Shown here piece by piece: positions 7,886-18,903 of a stretch of DNA of 64,000 nt. The DNA lies in NCBI GenBank assembly GCA_009912175.1, contig WNDQ01000010.1, positions 24,355-88,354 on the forward strand, read 5' to 3'. The first letter of the stretch is position 1, and every line of letters starts with the position of its first letter. Made by a program: the position numbers and the translations under genes. The notes beneath the pieces were generated by a model. The model was given only the letters and a program-made list of their open reading frames with translations, ran no database searches and had not been told where the DNA came from. This stretch comes from Paracidovorax wautersii. Its GTDB lineage: Bacteria; Pseudomonadota; Gammaproteobacteria; Burkholderiales; Burkholderiaceae_C.

Positions 7886-8950
7886 ATGTCCCCACGCCCC
7901 AGCCCACCCGCCGTCAGCGACGACGACTGGACCGCCCACCCGGACCCGCTCGACACCGAGGCGGCGACCTGGGTGCTGCGCGTGCGCGCGGGCCTGGATA
8001 TGGACGGGCGCGCGCAACTGGATGCGTGGCTGGCGCAAGGCCCCGCCCATCGCGCCGCCTTCGACGGCATGCAGGCCCTGCTGGGTGAATTAAGAACGCT
8101 GCCCTTGCATGGCGCACGGCCCGCCGTGCCACCCGTTCTGCCGCCCGCATCGCCCGGCCGGCGCGCCTGGCTGCGGGGCCCAGGCCGCTGGGCGCCCGCG
8201 GCGCTGGCCCTGGCGGCCGTGGGCGGCGGCGGGCTGGCCTGGACCGAATGGCGGCGCCAGCCCACGTTTGCCCAGGACTACGCCAGCGCGCGCGGCCAGC
8301 AGCTGCAGCTCGACCTGCCCGACGGCAGCCACCTGCGGCTGGACACGACCACGCGCGCCGAGGTCCGGCTGTACCGCGACCGGCGCGAGGTCCATCTGCT
8401 GGAAGGCCAGGGTTTCTTCGAAGTACAGGCCGATGCGGACCGGCCGTTTCACGTGCGGGCCGGGTCGGCCCGCGTCACGGTGGTGGGCACGCGCTTTGCG
8501 GTGCGCCACACGCACAGCGGGCTCGATGCCGGGGCCACCCGCGTCGCCGTGGACGAAGGACGTGTGCGCGTGGCGCGCGCCACCGAGGCCGGTCGTGCGA
8601 ACGGTGCAGACGGCGCGGGCGATGCAGGGGTGATGCTGGCGGCCGGCCAGACCGTCGTGCTGGACACGGCCGGCCTGGGCCCTGTCGTGGCGATGGCCGC
8701 CGGCAGTGCCGCGCCCTGGCGCGACGGCCGCCTGAGCTTCGAGAACACACCGCTGGCGCAGGCGCTGGCCGAGTTCGAGCGTTATGGCGCCACCGGCGTG
8801 GTGACCGGCAACGCCGCCGTGGCCGCGCTGCGTGTGGGCGGCAGCTACAGCCTGCGCAACTTTGCCGGCTTCGTGCAGGCGTTGCCGCGGCAACTGCCGG
8901 TGCGGCTGGAGACGCGCGACGGCGTCACCGTCATCGTCGCGGCGTCCTGA
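7886..8950 (+). CDS. fecR: FecR-family anti-sigma regulator
   Basis: This is a 354-residue inner-membrane anti-sigma/sigma-activator partner of the upstream FecI. It has an N-terminal cytoplasmic DUF4880 segment (ATWVLRVRAGLDMDGRAQLD, residues about 27-65), a transmembrane segment at about 110-125 (APAALALAAVGGGGLAW), the periplasmic FecR domain with HVRAGSARVTVVGTRFAV, and a C-terminal DUF4974-like STN-binding region (LSFENTPLAQALAEFERYG). It is convergent with the receptor gene, whose stop lies only 3 nt beyond; there is no room for a conventional intergenic terminator. Confidence 0.9.
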   Translation: MSPRPSPPAVSDDDWTAHPDPLDTEAATWVLRVRAGLDMDGRAQLDAWLAQGPAHRAAFDGMQALLGELRTLPLHGARPAVPPVLPPASPGRRAWLRGPGRWAPAALALAAVGGGGLAWTEWRRQPTFAQDYASARGQQLQLDLPDGSHLRLDTTTRAEVRLYRDRREVHLLEGQGFFEVQADADRPFHVRAGSARVTVVGTRFAVRHTHSGLDAGATRVAVDEGRVRVARATEAGRANGADGAGDAGVMLAAGQTVVLDTAGLGPVVAMAAGSAAPWRDGRLSFENTPLAQALAEFERYGATGVVTGNAAVAALRVGGSYSLRNFAGFVQALPRQLPVRLETRDGVTVIVAAS

Positions 8951-8953
8951 CGA

Positions 8954-11347
8954 TCAGAAATCGACCGTGGCCGAGACGATGTAGGTGCGCGGGATCGCCG
9001 CCGACACCGCGCCCCATGACGTCACGCCGGCCCAGTAGGCGCGGTTGGCCAGGTTCTGCACGGTGCCGCGCAGCGTGGTGGTGCGGCCGGCAATTTTTGT
9101 GCGGTAATGCAGGCCGACGTCCACGCGAGTCCAGGCCGGCACACGCAGGGTGTTGGTCTGGTTCACGTACTGGTGGCCGGTGTAGACGAGGTCGCCCAGC
9201 ACTGTCAGCCCGGGCACGAAGGGAAGGTCCCACTGCGCGCCCAGGTTGGCCATCCAACGCGGCACGCCGATGGGCCGGTTGCCCGCCACGCCGGCCGTGG
9301 CCGAGCGCGTGAGCTCGGCGTCCAGCAGCGTCACGCCGCCCAGCAGCCGCACGCCGGGCACGGCCTCGCCGTAGGCATACAGCTCCAGGCCCCGGTTGCG
9401 CTGCTCGCCGTTGACCGAATACAGGCCGTCGGCAATGCCGCCGCTGGGCTTGGTGATCTGGAACAGCGAGGCCGTGGCCATGAAGGCGCCGAAGTCGTAC
9501 TTGGTGCCGACCTCGTATTGCTTGCTCTTGTAGGGCGCCATCACCTCGCCGTAGTTGCGGGCGGCGGGCGGGGCGACGTCGCCCTTGCTCAGGCCCTCGA
9601 TGTAGTTGGCGTAGAGCGACCAGCCGCGCACGGGCTGCACCACCACGCCCAGCGCCGGCGTGGTCACGCTCTCGTCGTAGGTGTTGGAGCCACCGGTGCT
9701 CAGCGCGTTGTAGTTGGTCGACTGGATGTTCTGGCGCCGCAGGCCCACGGAAACCTGCAGGGCTTCCTCGAACAGGCTGAGCGTGTCGACCAGGGCGACA
9801 CTGGTGTTGCGGTTGTCGGAGATGCGCGGCACGGACGACGGCCGCGCGATGTCCTGGCGCGGATAGGCCACGGGGTCGTAGATGTTGGAGGCGACCGTCG
9901 TGCCGGGGTTGAGCGCGCGGTGGAAGTCCTCGCGGTAGACCGCCGCCTGTAGGGTGACCGCGTGGCGCACCGGTCCGGTCACGAAGCGCGAACGCAGGCC
10001 GCCGTCGAAGGTGGTGCGCTGCACGTCGAAGAGCGCGTAGGTCGGCGTGATGGCGGTGTCGCCCGCCGCGTTCGTCAGGCGCGGGGCCGAGTCGAAGACA
10101 CGCGCGACCTTGGCGCTGGACGTGCCTGCGTTGGCGAACAGCGAGACCTGCCCGGTCAGGTCGAACTCGGTGCGCAGCAGCACGGCCTGCTCTTCGTTGC
10201 GCGACCATTCCCAGTCCTGCGTGACGTTGAGGTTGCCGGCGGGCGCGGCCGGCATGCCGAAGGCCGCCGACGGCATGATCGGGCGGCTGGTGCCATCGAT
10301 CTTTTCGTACTGCGACAGCAGGTCCAGCGTGGCACGGAAACGTTCACCCTCGTAGTCCAGCGCCAGCGCGCCGACGCGGCCCTTGATCGACTGGTGGTCG
10401 ACCGCCGTGTCGCCGCCGTAGGCGCTGGTGTTGACGCGGATGCCCAGCCGGTCGTCCTCGCCCAAACGCCGGCCCACGTCCACGTGGGCGCCGAGCTGGC
10501 CGTTCGAGGTGTAGGTCGTCGTCAGGCTGGTCACGTCCGCGTTGGCGCGTTTGGGCGCGATGTTGATCACGCCGCCCACCGAGCCGTTGGGCGACATGCC
10601 GAACAGCAGTGCGCCCGGGCCCTTGACCACCTCGATGCGGTCCACGTATTCGGTACGCACGCGGTAGTTGGGCGCGATGCCGTAGATGCCGTCGAACGCG
10701 ATCTCGCCCGAGTTGCCTTCCCAGATCGGAAACCCCCGGATCGACAGGTTGTCCACGTTGCCACCCGGCAGCACGGTGTAGCGCACCGAGGGGTCGCGGT
10801 TGACCGCCTCGGCAATCGTGCCGGCCTGCTGGTCGCGGATGGCCTGCGCGGTGTAGCTGGTGGTGCTGAACGGCGCCTTGAAGTTGCTGGTGTTGCCCAG
10901 CACCCCCAGACGCACGCCCTTGGCCACCTCGCCACCCGCATAGGGCGCGGGCAGCAGGTTGACCGACTGGTCGCCGGCCGAGACCACCACCTCCGACAGC
11001 GTGGCGGTGCGCGCGCCCGGCGCGGGCGCCGGCCGCACGGTCACGGACCGGCCGTCGACCACGGCCTCCAGGCCGCTGCCGGCCAGCAGTTGGTCCAGCG
11101 CCTGGCGCACCGTCAGCTGCCCGGCCACCGCCGGTGCCAAGCGGCCTGCGACGCGTTCGGCGGGAAAACCCAGCTCCAGCCCGGCCTGGCGGGCCAGTTC
11201 ATTGAGCGCGCCAGCCAGCGGCTGCGCCGCAATGGCGATCGCCACGGGCGCGTCCTGCGCCAGCGCGGGCTGAACGGCCGCGGCCAGGACCGTGGCCAGA
11301 AGCCAGGGCGCGACCCAGGTGCGGCCCGCGGGAGGAAAGGTAGACAT
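8954..11347 (-). CDS. TonB-dependent siderophore receptor with STN signalling domain (FecA/FpvA-like)
   Basis: This 797-residue outer-membrane transducer has a signal peptide (to about residue 30, ending QPALAQ) and an STN domain at about 33-105 (ALNELARQAGLELGFPAERV, VRQALDQLLAGSGLEAVVDG). The plug follows (DNLSIRGFPI, DRIEVVKGPGALLFGMSPNG, GGVINIAPKRA), then a beta barrel ending in Phe (VSATVDF), as expected for BAM insertion. The STN domain marks it as the signalling receptor for the adjacent fecI-fecR pair. The ligand cannot be deduced; ferric siderophore or citrate are both possible. The 5' leader has a nested stem at 11364-11403. Confidence 0.93.
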   Translation of the reverse strand: MSTFPPAGRTWVAPWLLATVLAAAVQPALAQDAPVAIAIAAQPLAGALNELARQAGLELGFPAERVAGRLAPAVAGQLTVRQALDQLLAGSGLEAVVDGRSVTVRPAPAPGARTATLSEVVVSAGDQSVNLLPAPYAGGEVAKGVRLGVLGNTSNFKAPFSTTSYTAQAIRDQQAGTIAEAVNRDPSVRYTVLPGGNVDNLSIRGFPIWEGNSGEIAFDGIYGIAPNYRVRTEYVDRIEVVKGPGALLFGMSPNGSVGGVINIAPKRANADVTSLTTTYTSNGQLGAHVDVGRRLGEDDRLGIRVNTSAYGGDTAVDHQSIKGRVGALALDYEGERFRATLDLLSQYEKIDGTSRPIMPSAAFGMPAAPAGNLNVTQDWEWSRNEEQAVLLRTEFDLTGQVSLFANAGTSSAKVARVFDSAPRLTNAAGDTAITPTYALFDVQRTTFDGGLRSRFVTGPVRHAVTLQAAVYREDFHRALNPGTTVASNIYDPVAYPRQDIARPSSVPRISDNRNTSVALVDTLSLFEEALQVSVGLRRQNIQSTNYNALSTGGSNTYDESVTTPALGVVVQPVRGWSLYANYIEGLSKGDVAPPAARNYGEVMAPYKSKQYEVGTKYDFGAFMATASLFQITKPSGGIADGLYSVNGEQRNRGLELYAYGEAVPGVRLLGGVTLLDAELTRSATAGVAGNRPIGVPRWMANLGAQWDLPFVPGLTVLGDLVYTGHQYVNQTNTLRVPAWTRVDVGLHYRTKIAGRTTTLRGTVQNLANRAYWAGVTSWGAVSAAIPRTYIVSATVDF

Positions 11348-11363
11348 GAGATGCGGTACTCCG

Positions 11364-11403
11364 AAGACGAAGGAAAACGGGCCGGCTCGGCCCTCCTCGT
11401 CTT
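11364..11403 (-). promoter_or_regulatory. Stem structure in the receptor gene leader
   Basis: The arms AAGACGA (11364-11370) and TCGTCTT (11397-11403) enclose GGGCCG / CGGCCC (11379-11384 and 11388-11393). The structure begins 17 nt before the receptor start codon and lies just upstream of GGAG. It could affect translation. A function is not shown. Confidence 0.35.
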
Positions 11404-11471
11404 AAACGCACCAGCCCGGCGCATCCTCAGGTCTTTTTTCAGATTTTTTCAACGACCCGGCATCGACCCGC

Positions 11472-12368
11472 TCAGCGGCGCTTCCTCAAACGCGGATGGA
11501 ACGCATCGTTGAGTCCCTCGCCCAGCAGGTTGAAGCCCAGCACCGTGAGCACGATGGCTGCGCCCGGCAGGGCGCAGAGGTACCAGGCGTCGACCACCTG
11601 TTCGCGGCCGGCGCCGATGAGGGCGCCCCAGCTCATGACGTTGGGGTCGGCCAGGCCCAGAAAGGCCAGCGCCGCCTCGGTCTGGATGGCGGTGGCGATG
11701 GTCAGCGTGCAGACCACCAGCACCGGCCCGAGCGCGTTGGGCAGGATGTGGCGCCAGATGATGGCGCCGCCGCCCAGGCCCATGGTGCGCGCGGCCAGCA
11801 CGAATTCGCGGTTGCGCAGGCGCAAAAACTCGGTGCGCGCCAGCCGCGCGGTGGCGGGCCACGAGACCACGCCGATGGCGATCACCTCGGTCAGGATGGT
11901 CGGCTTGAAGATGGCGACCAGCACCACCGCGAGCACGAACTTGGGCACGGTCTGGAAGACCTCGGTCACGCGCATGAGCAGGTTGTCGAGCCAGCCGCCC
12001 CAGTAGCCGCCGGCCGCGCCGATGGCCACGCCCAGCACGGCTGCCAGCAGCGTGCTGACCAGCCCGACCAGCAGCGACACGCGCGCGCCCGAGACCAGGC
12101 CGGTGGCGATGTCGCGGCCCATCAGGTCGGTGCCCAGCGGCGTGGCCGGGTCTTCGCAGGGCCAGACCAGCGGTGAACTCACCATCTCCCAGGGGTCGCC
12201 CGGAAAGACCAGCGGGCCCAGCAGCGCCACAGCCGCGATGGCCGCCAGCAGCAGGCCGCCGGCGGCCACCGACGGTTGGCGCCAGAGCCAGACCAGCGCG
12301 GCGCGTACGCGGCCTGCGCGCGGCCGGGCGCCGGACCGGGCGGCAACGGGTGCGGCGATGGTGCTCAT
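11472..12368 (-). CDS. Peptide-type ABC transporter permease, DppC-like
   Basis: This 298-residue inner-membrane permease is of the Dpp/Opp/Gsi C-subunit type. It has an OppC N-terminal TM region (GGLLLAAIAAVALLGPLVF), the LGTDLMGRDIATGLVSGARV block, a multispan core, and an EAA-type loop in RTMGLGGGAIIWRHILPNAL. The start at 12368 (MSTIAAPVAA) overlaps the stop of the DppB-like gene (ATGA), showing coupling. It is the last gene of the run 18680 to 11472. No ATPase gene follows; the next gene downstream is the iron receptor. Confidence 0.93.
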   Translation of the reverse strand: MSTIAAPVAARSGARPRAGRVRAALVWLWRQPSVAAGGLLLAAIAAVALLGPLVFPGDPWEMVSSPLVWPCEDPATPLGTDLMGRDIATGLVSGARVSLLVGLVSTLLAAVLGVAIGAAGGYWGGWLDNLLMRVTEVFQTVPKFVLAVVLVAIFKPTILTEVIAIGVVSWPATARLARTEFLRLRNREFVLAARTMGLGGGAIIWRHILPNALGPVLVVCTLTIATAIQTEAALAFLGLADPNVMSWGALIGAGREQVVDAWYLCALPGAAIVLTVLGFNLLGEGLNDAFHPRLRKRR

Positions 12369-13360
12369 GGTGCGGCGCCTCCGGCCAGGTCCACGCGTGG
12401 GTCCAGCCAGGCCACGGCCACGTCGGCCGCGATGTTGATGAGCGTGACCAGGATGGAACTGAGCAGCAAAATGCCCAGCAGCAGGTTGAAGTCGCGCGCG
12501 GTGACGGCCTCGAAGGCCAGGCGGCCGATGCCGGGCCAGGCGAACACGCTTTCGACCAGCACTGCGCCGCTGAGCAGCGCCGAGACCTGGTAGCCCAGCA
12601 TGGTGACCAGCGGCAGCAGTGCGTTGCGCAGCGCATGCCGCAGCAGCACGCCCGCGCGCGAAACGCCCTTGGCGCGCGCGGTGCGGATGAAGTCGGCGCC
12701 CATCACCTCCAGCATCGAATTGCGCACCAGCTTGGCGTAGACCGCCAGGTAGAAAGTCGCCAGCGTGGCCGCGGGCAGCACCAGGTGGCGCGCCACATCC
12801 AGCGCCTGCGTCCACCAACTGCCCTGCAGGCCAACCGCGCCCATGCCGCCCGAGGGCAGCCAACCCAGCTTGCCCGCGAACAGCACCATGGCCATCAGCC
12901 CCAGCCAGAAGGTCGGCATGGCGTAGGCAAACAGCACCAGCACCGAGACCGTCTGATCGAACCAGCGCGCCGGCTTGAGCGCCGTCAGCACGCCCAGCGC
13001 GATGCCCAGCGCCAGCGCCACGGCCAGCGCCGCGCCCATGAGCAGCAGCGTGGCCGGCAGGCGGTCCATGATCAGCTCGAACACCGGCATGTTCTGCCGG
13101 TACGAAAACCCCAGGTCGAGCGTGAGCAGGCGCTGCAAGTAGTGCCCCAGCTGCACGAGGACCGGCTGGTCCAGTCCGAACTGCGCACGCAGCGCCGCCA
13201 TGGACTCGGGTGTGGCCGCGCCGGCCTCGCCCGCCAGCACGTCGACCACGTCGCCGGGCGCGAGCTGCAGCACCACGAAGTTGAGCAGCGCGATACCCAG
13301 CACCACGGGCACGGCCTGCGGCAGGCGCCGCGCGACGAAGGAGGCGATGCTGTGCGCCAT
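12365..13360 (-). CDS. Peptide-type ABC transporter permease, DppB-like
   Basis: This 331-residue permease has the first TM helix and ALLNFVVLQLAPGDVVD typical of DppB/OppB proteins. It continues with LRAQFGLDQPVLVQLGHYL, a core of about six spans, and the cytoplasmic coupling loop RTARAKGVSRAGVLLRHALR. The start lies 4 nt after the stop of the binding protein gene at 13365, and it overlaps the DppC-like gene by 4 nt. It pairs with the DppC-like subunit. The substrate is unknown, probably a small peptide, thioether or other organosulfur compound given the neighbours. Confidence 0.93.
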   Translation of the reverse strand: MAHSIASFVARRLPQAVPVVLGIALLNFVVLQLAPGDVVDVLAGEAGAATPESMAALRAQFGLDQPVLVQLGHYLQRLLTLDLGFSYRQNMPVFELIMDRLPATLLLMGAALAVALALGIALGVLTALKPARWFDQTVSVLVLFAYAMPTFWLGLMAMVLFAGKLGWLPSGGMGAVGLQGSWWTQALDVARHLVLPAATLATFYLAVYAKLVRNSMLEVMGADFIRTARAKGVSRAGVLLRHALRNALLPLVTMLGYQVSALLSGAVLVESVFAWPGIGRLAFEAVTARDFNLLLGILLLSSILVTLINIAADVAVAWLDPRVDLAGGAAP

Positions 13361-13364
13361 GGCG

Positions 13365-14993
<1,629 letters not shown>

Positions 14994-15003
14994 CGATGAA
15001 AAC

Positions 15004-16617
15004 TCAAAGGGTCGTGAAATGGAGGCCGGCAAAGCTGCCGTACAGGCGCTCGGCCGAAGGCTGGTCGTCGCCCAGGCGGCGGCTGGTGATGACGGTCTCG
15101 GGCGGCTTGCCGATGTCGATGGCCGCCACGTCGTCCCACACCGCTTTCTGGAACTGCGCGAACAGCGCGCGGCGGCGGGCCTCGTCGGGCTCGACGGCGG
15201 CGGCTTCGAGCAGGCGGTCGACCTCGGCATTGACGTAATGCCCGGCGGTGGAGAACGGCAGCCCGATCTGGAAATTCTTCGACCAATACAGGCGCTGTAC
15301 GCCCACCGTCGGGTCGAACAGGTTGGACTGCGACTCGACCGTGATGTCGAAGTCGCGCTCGGTGTAGACCTTGTTCACATAGGTGCCGAAGTCGTATTCG
15401 CGCAGCACCGCGTCGATGCCGATCTTCTGCAGCGACTGGCGCACGATGTCGGCGATGCGCCGGTCGGTGTAGGGGTTGGAGGCCAGGCGCAGTGCCAGGC
15501 GCCGTCCGCCCGCCGCGCGCGGCAGGCCGGCCTGGTCCAGCAGGCGCTCGCTGCCCGCCGGGTCGAAGCGGTGGAAGGCGATGCTGGCATCGTGAAAACG
15601 GCTGGCCACGCCGATGGCCGTGGCCGAGGGCACGCCCTTGCCGAACCACGCCAGCTTGTTGACGCCCTCGATGGAGATCGCCTGCGCAATGGCCAGGCGC
15701 ACCTCGCGCTTTTGCAACGCGGGCGTTTCGTGGTTGAGCACGATCTGGTTGTGCTGCCCCTGGTAAGGCCAGGCCGAGTTGTCGATGCGCAGCGCGGGCA
15801 GTTGTGCAAAACGGTCGAGCTCGCCCACCGGCACGGCGTTGCCCGCGATGTCGATGTCACCCGCCTCCAGCGCGGCCGCGCGCGCCGGGGCGTCGGTGAT
15901 GAAACGGCCCACGATCTGGTCGAGGTAGGGGCGCGGCGCGTCCCAGTAGTCGGGATTGCGCACCAGCGTGATGTGGCTGCCCTTGACCCATTCCTTGAAA
16001 CGGAACGGGCCGGTGCCCACGGGCGCGCGGTTGTAGGGGTTGCTGGCCAGATCGCGCCCCTCGTACAGGTGGCGCGGCACGATGGGCGATTCGGCCGAGG
16101 CCAGCGCCGTCAGCAGATAGGGCGCGGGTTTGTCGAGCAGCAGCACGGCCGTGTGCGCGTCGGGCGTGCGCACCTCGCGCACCTGCGCAAAGGTGGCGCG
16201 CCCGCGCGGGTGGAACTGCTTGAGCAGGCCGATAGCGTAGGCCACGTCGGCCGAGGTGAAGGGGTGGTCGTCATGCCACTTCACGCCTTGGCGCAGCCGG
16301 AAGGTGTAGCGCAGGCCATCGGGCGAGATCTCCCAGGCCGTGGCCAGCAGGGGCTGCGCGTCGTAGCGCAGCAACCCTTCGACCACCTTGGGGCCGATGT
16401 CGATGGGGCCGCCCGCCGTGGTGTTGATCGGCACCAGCGTCGGCGGCTCGACCAGCAAGGCCCAGCGCAGCGTGCCGCCCACGCGTGGTGTGGCGGGCGC
16501 GACAGGCGCAGCGGATTGGGCGTACGCGGGCAGCGCCGACAGGCCGGCCAGCGCGGCCAGGCCCGCGTTCAGGCGCCGGCGCGTGAACGACGGCAGTGCG
16601 GTGTTCGAAGCAGTCAT
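15004..16617 (-). CDS. Family 5 ABC substrate-binding protein (copy 2)
   Basis: This 537-residue periplasmic binding protein has a signal peptide to about residue 34 (LNAGLAALAGLSALPAYAQS). It has the family blocks PRVGGTLRWALLVEP, YTFRLRQGVKWHDDHPF, HLYEGRDLASNPYNRAPVG and FRFKEWVKGSHITLVRNP. It resembles the adjacent copy at 13365-14993 throughout, with 10 nt between the two genes, so a tandem duplication followed by divergence is likely. Two receptors for one permease pair would widen the substrate range. About 100 nt separate it from the aldolase gene upstream. Confidence 0.93.
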   Translation of the reverse strand: MTASNTALPSFTRRRLNAGLAALAGLSALPAYAQSAAPVAPATPRVGGTLRWALLVEPPTLVPINTTAGGPIDIGPKVVEGLLRYDAQPLLATAWEISPDGLRYTFRLRQGVKWHDDHPFTSADVAYAIGLLKQFHPRGRATFAQVREVRTPDAHTAVLLLDKPAPYLLTALASAESPIVPRHLYEGRDLASNPYNRAPVGTGPFRFKEWVKGSHITLVRNPDYWDAPRPYLDQIVGRFITDAPARAAALEAGDIDIAGNAVPVGELDRFAQLPALRIDNSAWPYQGQHNQIVLNHETPALQKREVRLAIAQAISIEGVNKLAWFGKGVPSATAIGVASRFHDASIAFHRFDPAGSERLLDQAGLPRAAGGRRLALRLASNPYTDRRIADIVRQSLQKIGIDAVLREYDFGTYVNKVYTERDFDITVESQSNLFDPTVGVQRLYWSKNFQIGLPFSTAGHYVNAEVDRLLEAAAVEPDEARRRALFAQFQKAVWDDVAAIDIGKPPETVITSRRLGDDQPSAERLYGSFAGLHFTTL

Positions 16618-16716
16618 GGCAACAATCGATCGTCAAGGGCACGGGCCGGGGCGCACCCGGCCGCATGCGTGAAAGGGGGTGATCGCATCGCGCGTGTTCA
16701 AAACGCGCGTCGGCGC

Positions 16717-17559
16717 TCAGCTCAGCACGTCCGGCTCGGCCTGCACCAGGCCGTCGTAGAGCGCCTGGAAGGCGAACAGCGCGCCACCCGGGCGGCCGAC
16801 CTGGCCGTGCGTGAAGCGCGCGGTTTCGGCATCGATCGGCACGGGTGTGCCGGCGGCTTCGGCCAGCAACTGGGTGTGGCAGGCGTTTTCGAGCGCGATG
16901 TACCACCAGGCGGCGGCCTCGATACTGGGGCCGGCGGTCAGGATGCCGTGGTTCTTGAGGATCACGGCCTTCTTGTCGCCCAGGGCCTGGGCGATGCGAA
17001 AACCCTCGTCGGTTTCCAGCACCACGCCGCGGAAATCGTCGAACAGCGCGTGGTCTTCGTAGAAGGCGCAGGAATCCTGGCTCAGCGGGTCGAGCGTGCG
17101 GCCCAGCGCCGACCAGGCCTTGCCGTAGGTCGAATGCGTGTGCGCGGCGGCAACGACGTCGGGCCGCGCCTCGTGCAGCGCCGCGTGAATGGCGAAAGCC
17201 GCGCGGTTGAGCGGCCGGTTGCCGACCACGATCTCGCCGTGCGAATTGACCAGCAGCAGGTCGGACACGCGGATGCGCGAGAAATGCAGGCCGAAGGGGT
17301 TGACCCAGAAGTGGTCGTGCAGCTCGGGGTCGCGCGCGGTGATGTGGCCGGCCAGGCCCAGGTCGAAGCCGTAGCGCGCGAACAGGCGAAAGGCCACGGC
17401 CAGGCGCTGCTTGCGGTAGACGCGTTCGGCCTCGGGCGTGGCGCGCGGCGGGATCTCGTCGAACCAGTCGCGGCGCACGGGCTGCGCGTGGCGCACGCGC
17501 TCGATGCTGGGCGGGTAGACGACCGGGGCGGCCGTGCGGGATTCAAGAAGGGCGGACAT
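16717..17559 (-). CDS. Class II aldolase/adducin family protein
   Basis: This 280-residue zinc-dependent aldolase-fold protein is of the fuculose-1-phosphate aldolase/adducin type. Metal-ligand candidates are His140 and His142 (AAAHTHSTYGKAW) and His204 (ILKNHGILTAG). Other blocks are DLGLAGHITARDPE and LHFSRIRVSDLLLVNSHGEI. In this family substrates are sugar phosphates or other retro-aldol substrates; the neighbourhood (SsuD-like monooxygenase 20 nt upstream, transporter downstream) suggests processing of a desulfonated aldehyde or hydroxyacid, which is inference. The start at 17559 (MSALLESRT) is the first ATG after the upstream stop. Confidence 0.9.
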   Translation of the reverse strand: MSALLESRTAAPVVYPPSIERVRHAQPVRRDWFDEIPPRATPEAERVYRKQRLAVAFRLFARYGFDLGLAGHITARDPELHDHFWVNPFGLHFSRIRVSDLLLVNSHGEIVVGNRPLNRAAFAIHAALHEARPDVVAAAHTHSTYGKAWSALGRTLDPLSQDSCAFYEDHALFDDFRGVVLETDEGFRIAQALGDKKAVILKNHGILTAGPSIEAAAWWYIALENACHTQLLAEAAGTPVPIDAETARFTHGQVGRPGGALFAFQALYDGLVQAEPDVLS

Positions 17560-17579
17560 GGTGTGGACTGTTGGAATGT

Positions 17580-18680
17580 TCAGGCCGCGCGGCGCGCGGG
17601 CTGCTGCGCCTGGCGTTCGGCCACGAGGCGGCGGGTGAGCGGGATCAGTTCGCGGCCATAGTCGATGGCGTCTTCGAGCGGGTCGAAGCCGCGGATCAAA
17701 AAGGTGTCGATGCCGGCGTCGTGATAGTCGAGCAGCGACTCGGCCACCTGCGCGGGCGTGCCCACCAGCGCGGTCGAGTTGGAGCGCCCGCCGATCTCTT
17801 TGGCAATCGCCGTCCACAGGCGTTTGTCGGTGCGCACGCCCTCGCCCGCCGCGGCCAGCAGGCGCTGCGCGCCCACGCTCTGCTGCGGACCGCCCGCGTT
17901 GTAACCCTGGCCGCCGGGCGACTTGAGCGCGCGGGTCTGCGCCAAGATGTGTTCGGCGCGAGCCCAGGCCGCATCTTCGGTGGCCGCCAGGATGGGCCGC
18001 AGCGACAGCGAAAAACGCACGGTGCGCCCATGCCGCGCAGCCTCGGCGCGCACGCGGGCGACGACCTCGCGCACCTGGGCCAGCGACTCGCCCCACAGCG
18101 CATAGATGTCGGCGTGTTTGCCCGCCACGCGGATGGCCACGTCCGAGGCGCCGCCGAAAAAGATGGGGATGTGCGGCTGCTGCGCCGGCTTGACCTCGGA
18201 GCCGGCGTTCTCGAAGCGGTAATGCCGGCCCGTGTGGTCGAAGGGCTGGTCGGTGGTCCACACGCGGCGCAGCACGTCCAGGTACTCGTCGGTGCGTTCG
18301 TAGCGCGCGTCGTGGTCGAGGTAGTCGCCGTCGCGGCGCTGCTCGGCGTCCGAGCCGCCCGAGATGAAATGCACCCCCAGCCGCCCGCCCGTGAACTGGT
18401 CGAGCGTGGCGAGCTGGCGCGCCGCCACCGTGGGCGCGACAAAGCCGGGCCGGTGCGCGAGCATGAAATGGATACGTTCGGTCACCGAAGCCGCGTAGGC
18501 GATGGTGATGATGGGGTCGACCCCGGTCGAGTGCAGCGGCACCAGGATGCGGTCGAAACCGGCCTGCTCGTGCGCCTGGGCAAAGGCTTTCACGTAGTCG
18601 CGGTCCACAGCCGGGCCCTGCGCGGGATGGATCTCGGAGACCTTGCGGCTCTGGATCATGCCGATGAATTCGACGCTCAT
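17580..18680 (-). CDS. LLM-class monooxygenase, SsuD-like alkanesulfonate monooxygenase
   Basis: This 366-residue FMNH2-dependent bacterial-luciferase-fold monooxygenase most resembles SsuD. Visible are GFDRILVPLHSTGVDP, RIHFMLAHRPGFVAPTVAAR, QFTGGRLGVHFISGGSDAEQ, DYLDHDARYERTDEYLDVL, FFGGASDVAIRVAGKHADIY and STALVGTPAQVAESLLDY. Relative to the ssuD at 58019 it has a His (HSTG) where SsuD has the active-site Cys loop (GRSCEDSW), so its substrate may differ. The start at 18680 has AGGAG just upstream. It is the first gene of the run that ends at 11472. The bipartite sulfur motif is 58 nt upstream. Confidence 0.9.
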   Translation of the reverse strand: MSVEFIGMIQSRKVSEIHPAQGPAVDRDYVKAFAQAHEQAGFDRILVPLHSTGVDPIITIAYAASVTERIHFMLAHRPGFVAPTVAARQLATLDQFTGGRLGVHFISGGSDAEQRRDGDYLDHDARYERTDEYLDVLRRVWTTDQPFDHTGRHYRFENAGSEVKPAQQPHIPIFFGGASDVAIRVAGKHADIYALWGESLAQVREVVARVRAEAARHGRTVRFSLSLRPILAATEDAAWARAEHILAQTRALKSPGGQGYNAGGPQQSVGAQRLLAAAGEGVRTDKRLWTAIAKEIGGRSNSTALVGTPAQVAESLLDYHDAGIDTFLIRGFDPLEDAIDYGRELIPLTRRLVAERQAQQPARRAA

Positions 18681-18737
18681 GGGGGCTCCTGGCGGGTTTG
18701 AAAGCGCACCGACTATGGGTGTGCCCGCCCGTCCAGG

Positions 18738-18767
18738 CCACGAATCATTTCGCCTAACTTTATGCAG
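18738..18767 (-). promoter_or_regulatory. Bipartite sulfur-gene motif, copy 2
   Basis: On the + strand this is CCACGAA (18738-18744), 14 nt, TTTATGCAG (18759-18767). It begins 58 nt upstream of the SsuD-like start at 18680. Spacing and orientation relative to the gene equal those at 5067-5096 and 34862-34891. Confidence 0.45.
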
Positions 18768-18811
18768 CCCGGATGCAATCCTCAGGCAGGCATCGGCTGG
18801 GGTCTTATTAT

Positions 18812-18830
18812 TTGATATTGATATCTCAAT
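18812..18830. promoter_or_regulatory. Putative Fur box of the siderophore receptor gene
   Basis: TTGATATTGATATCTCAAT is an AT-rich island in GC-rich DNA, about 75 nt upstream of the receptor ATG. It matches the repeated GATAAT-like hexamers of Fur boxes. TonB siderophore receptors are commonly Fur-repressed. It was assigned by eye only. Confidence 0.5.
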
Positions 18831-18903
18831 AGTATGATCCGCGCTCTTCTCCCGGTTCCGCCGCGTCCGCGTGCGCGTGCGCCGACTGCCTGTCTTGTTG
18901 TCC

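Noticed and set aside
15019..17661. An 880-codon open frame on the + strand
   Set aside because: It is antisense to the second binding protein and the aldolase; no recognisable motif and no plausible ribosome site.
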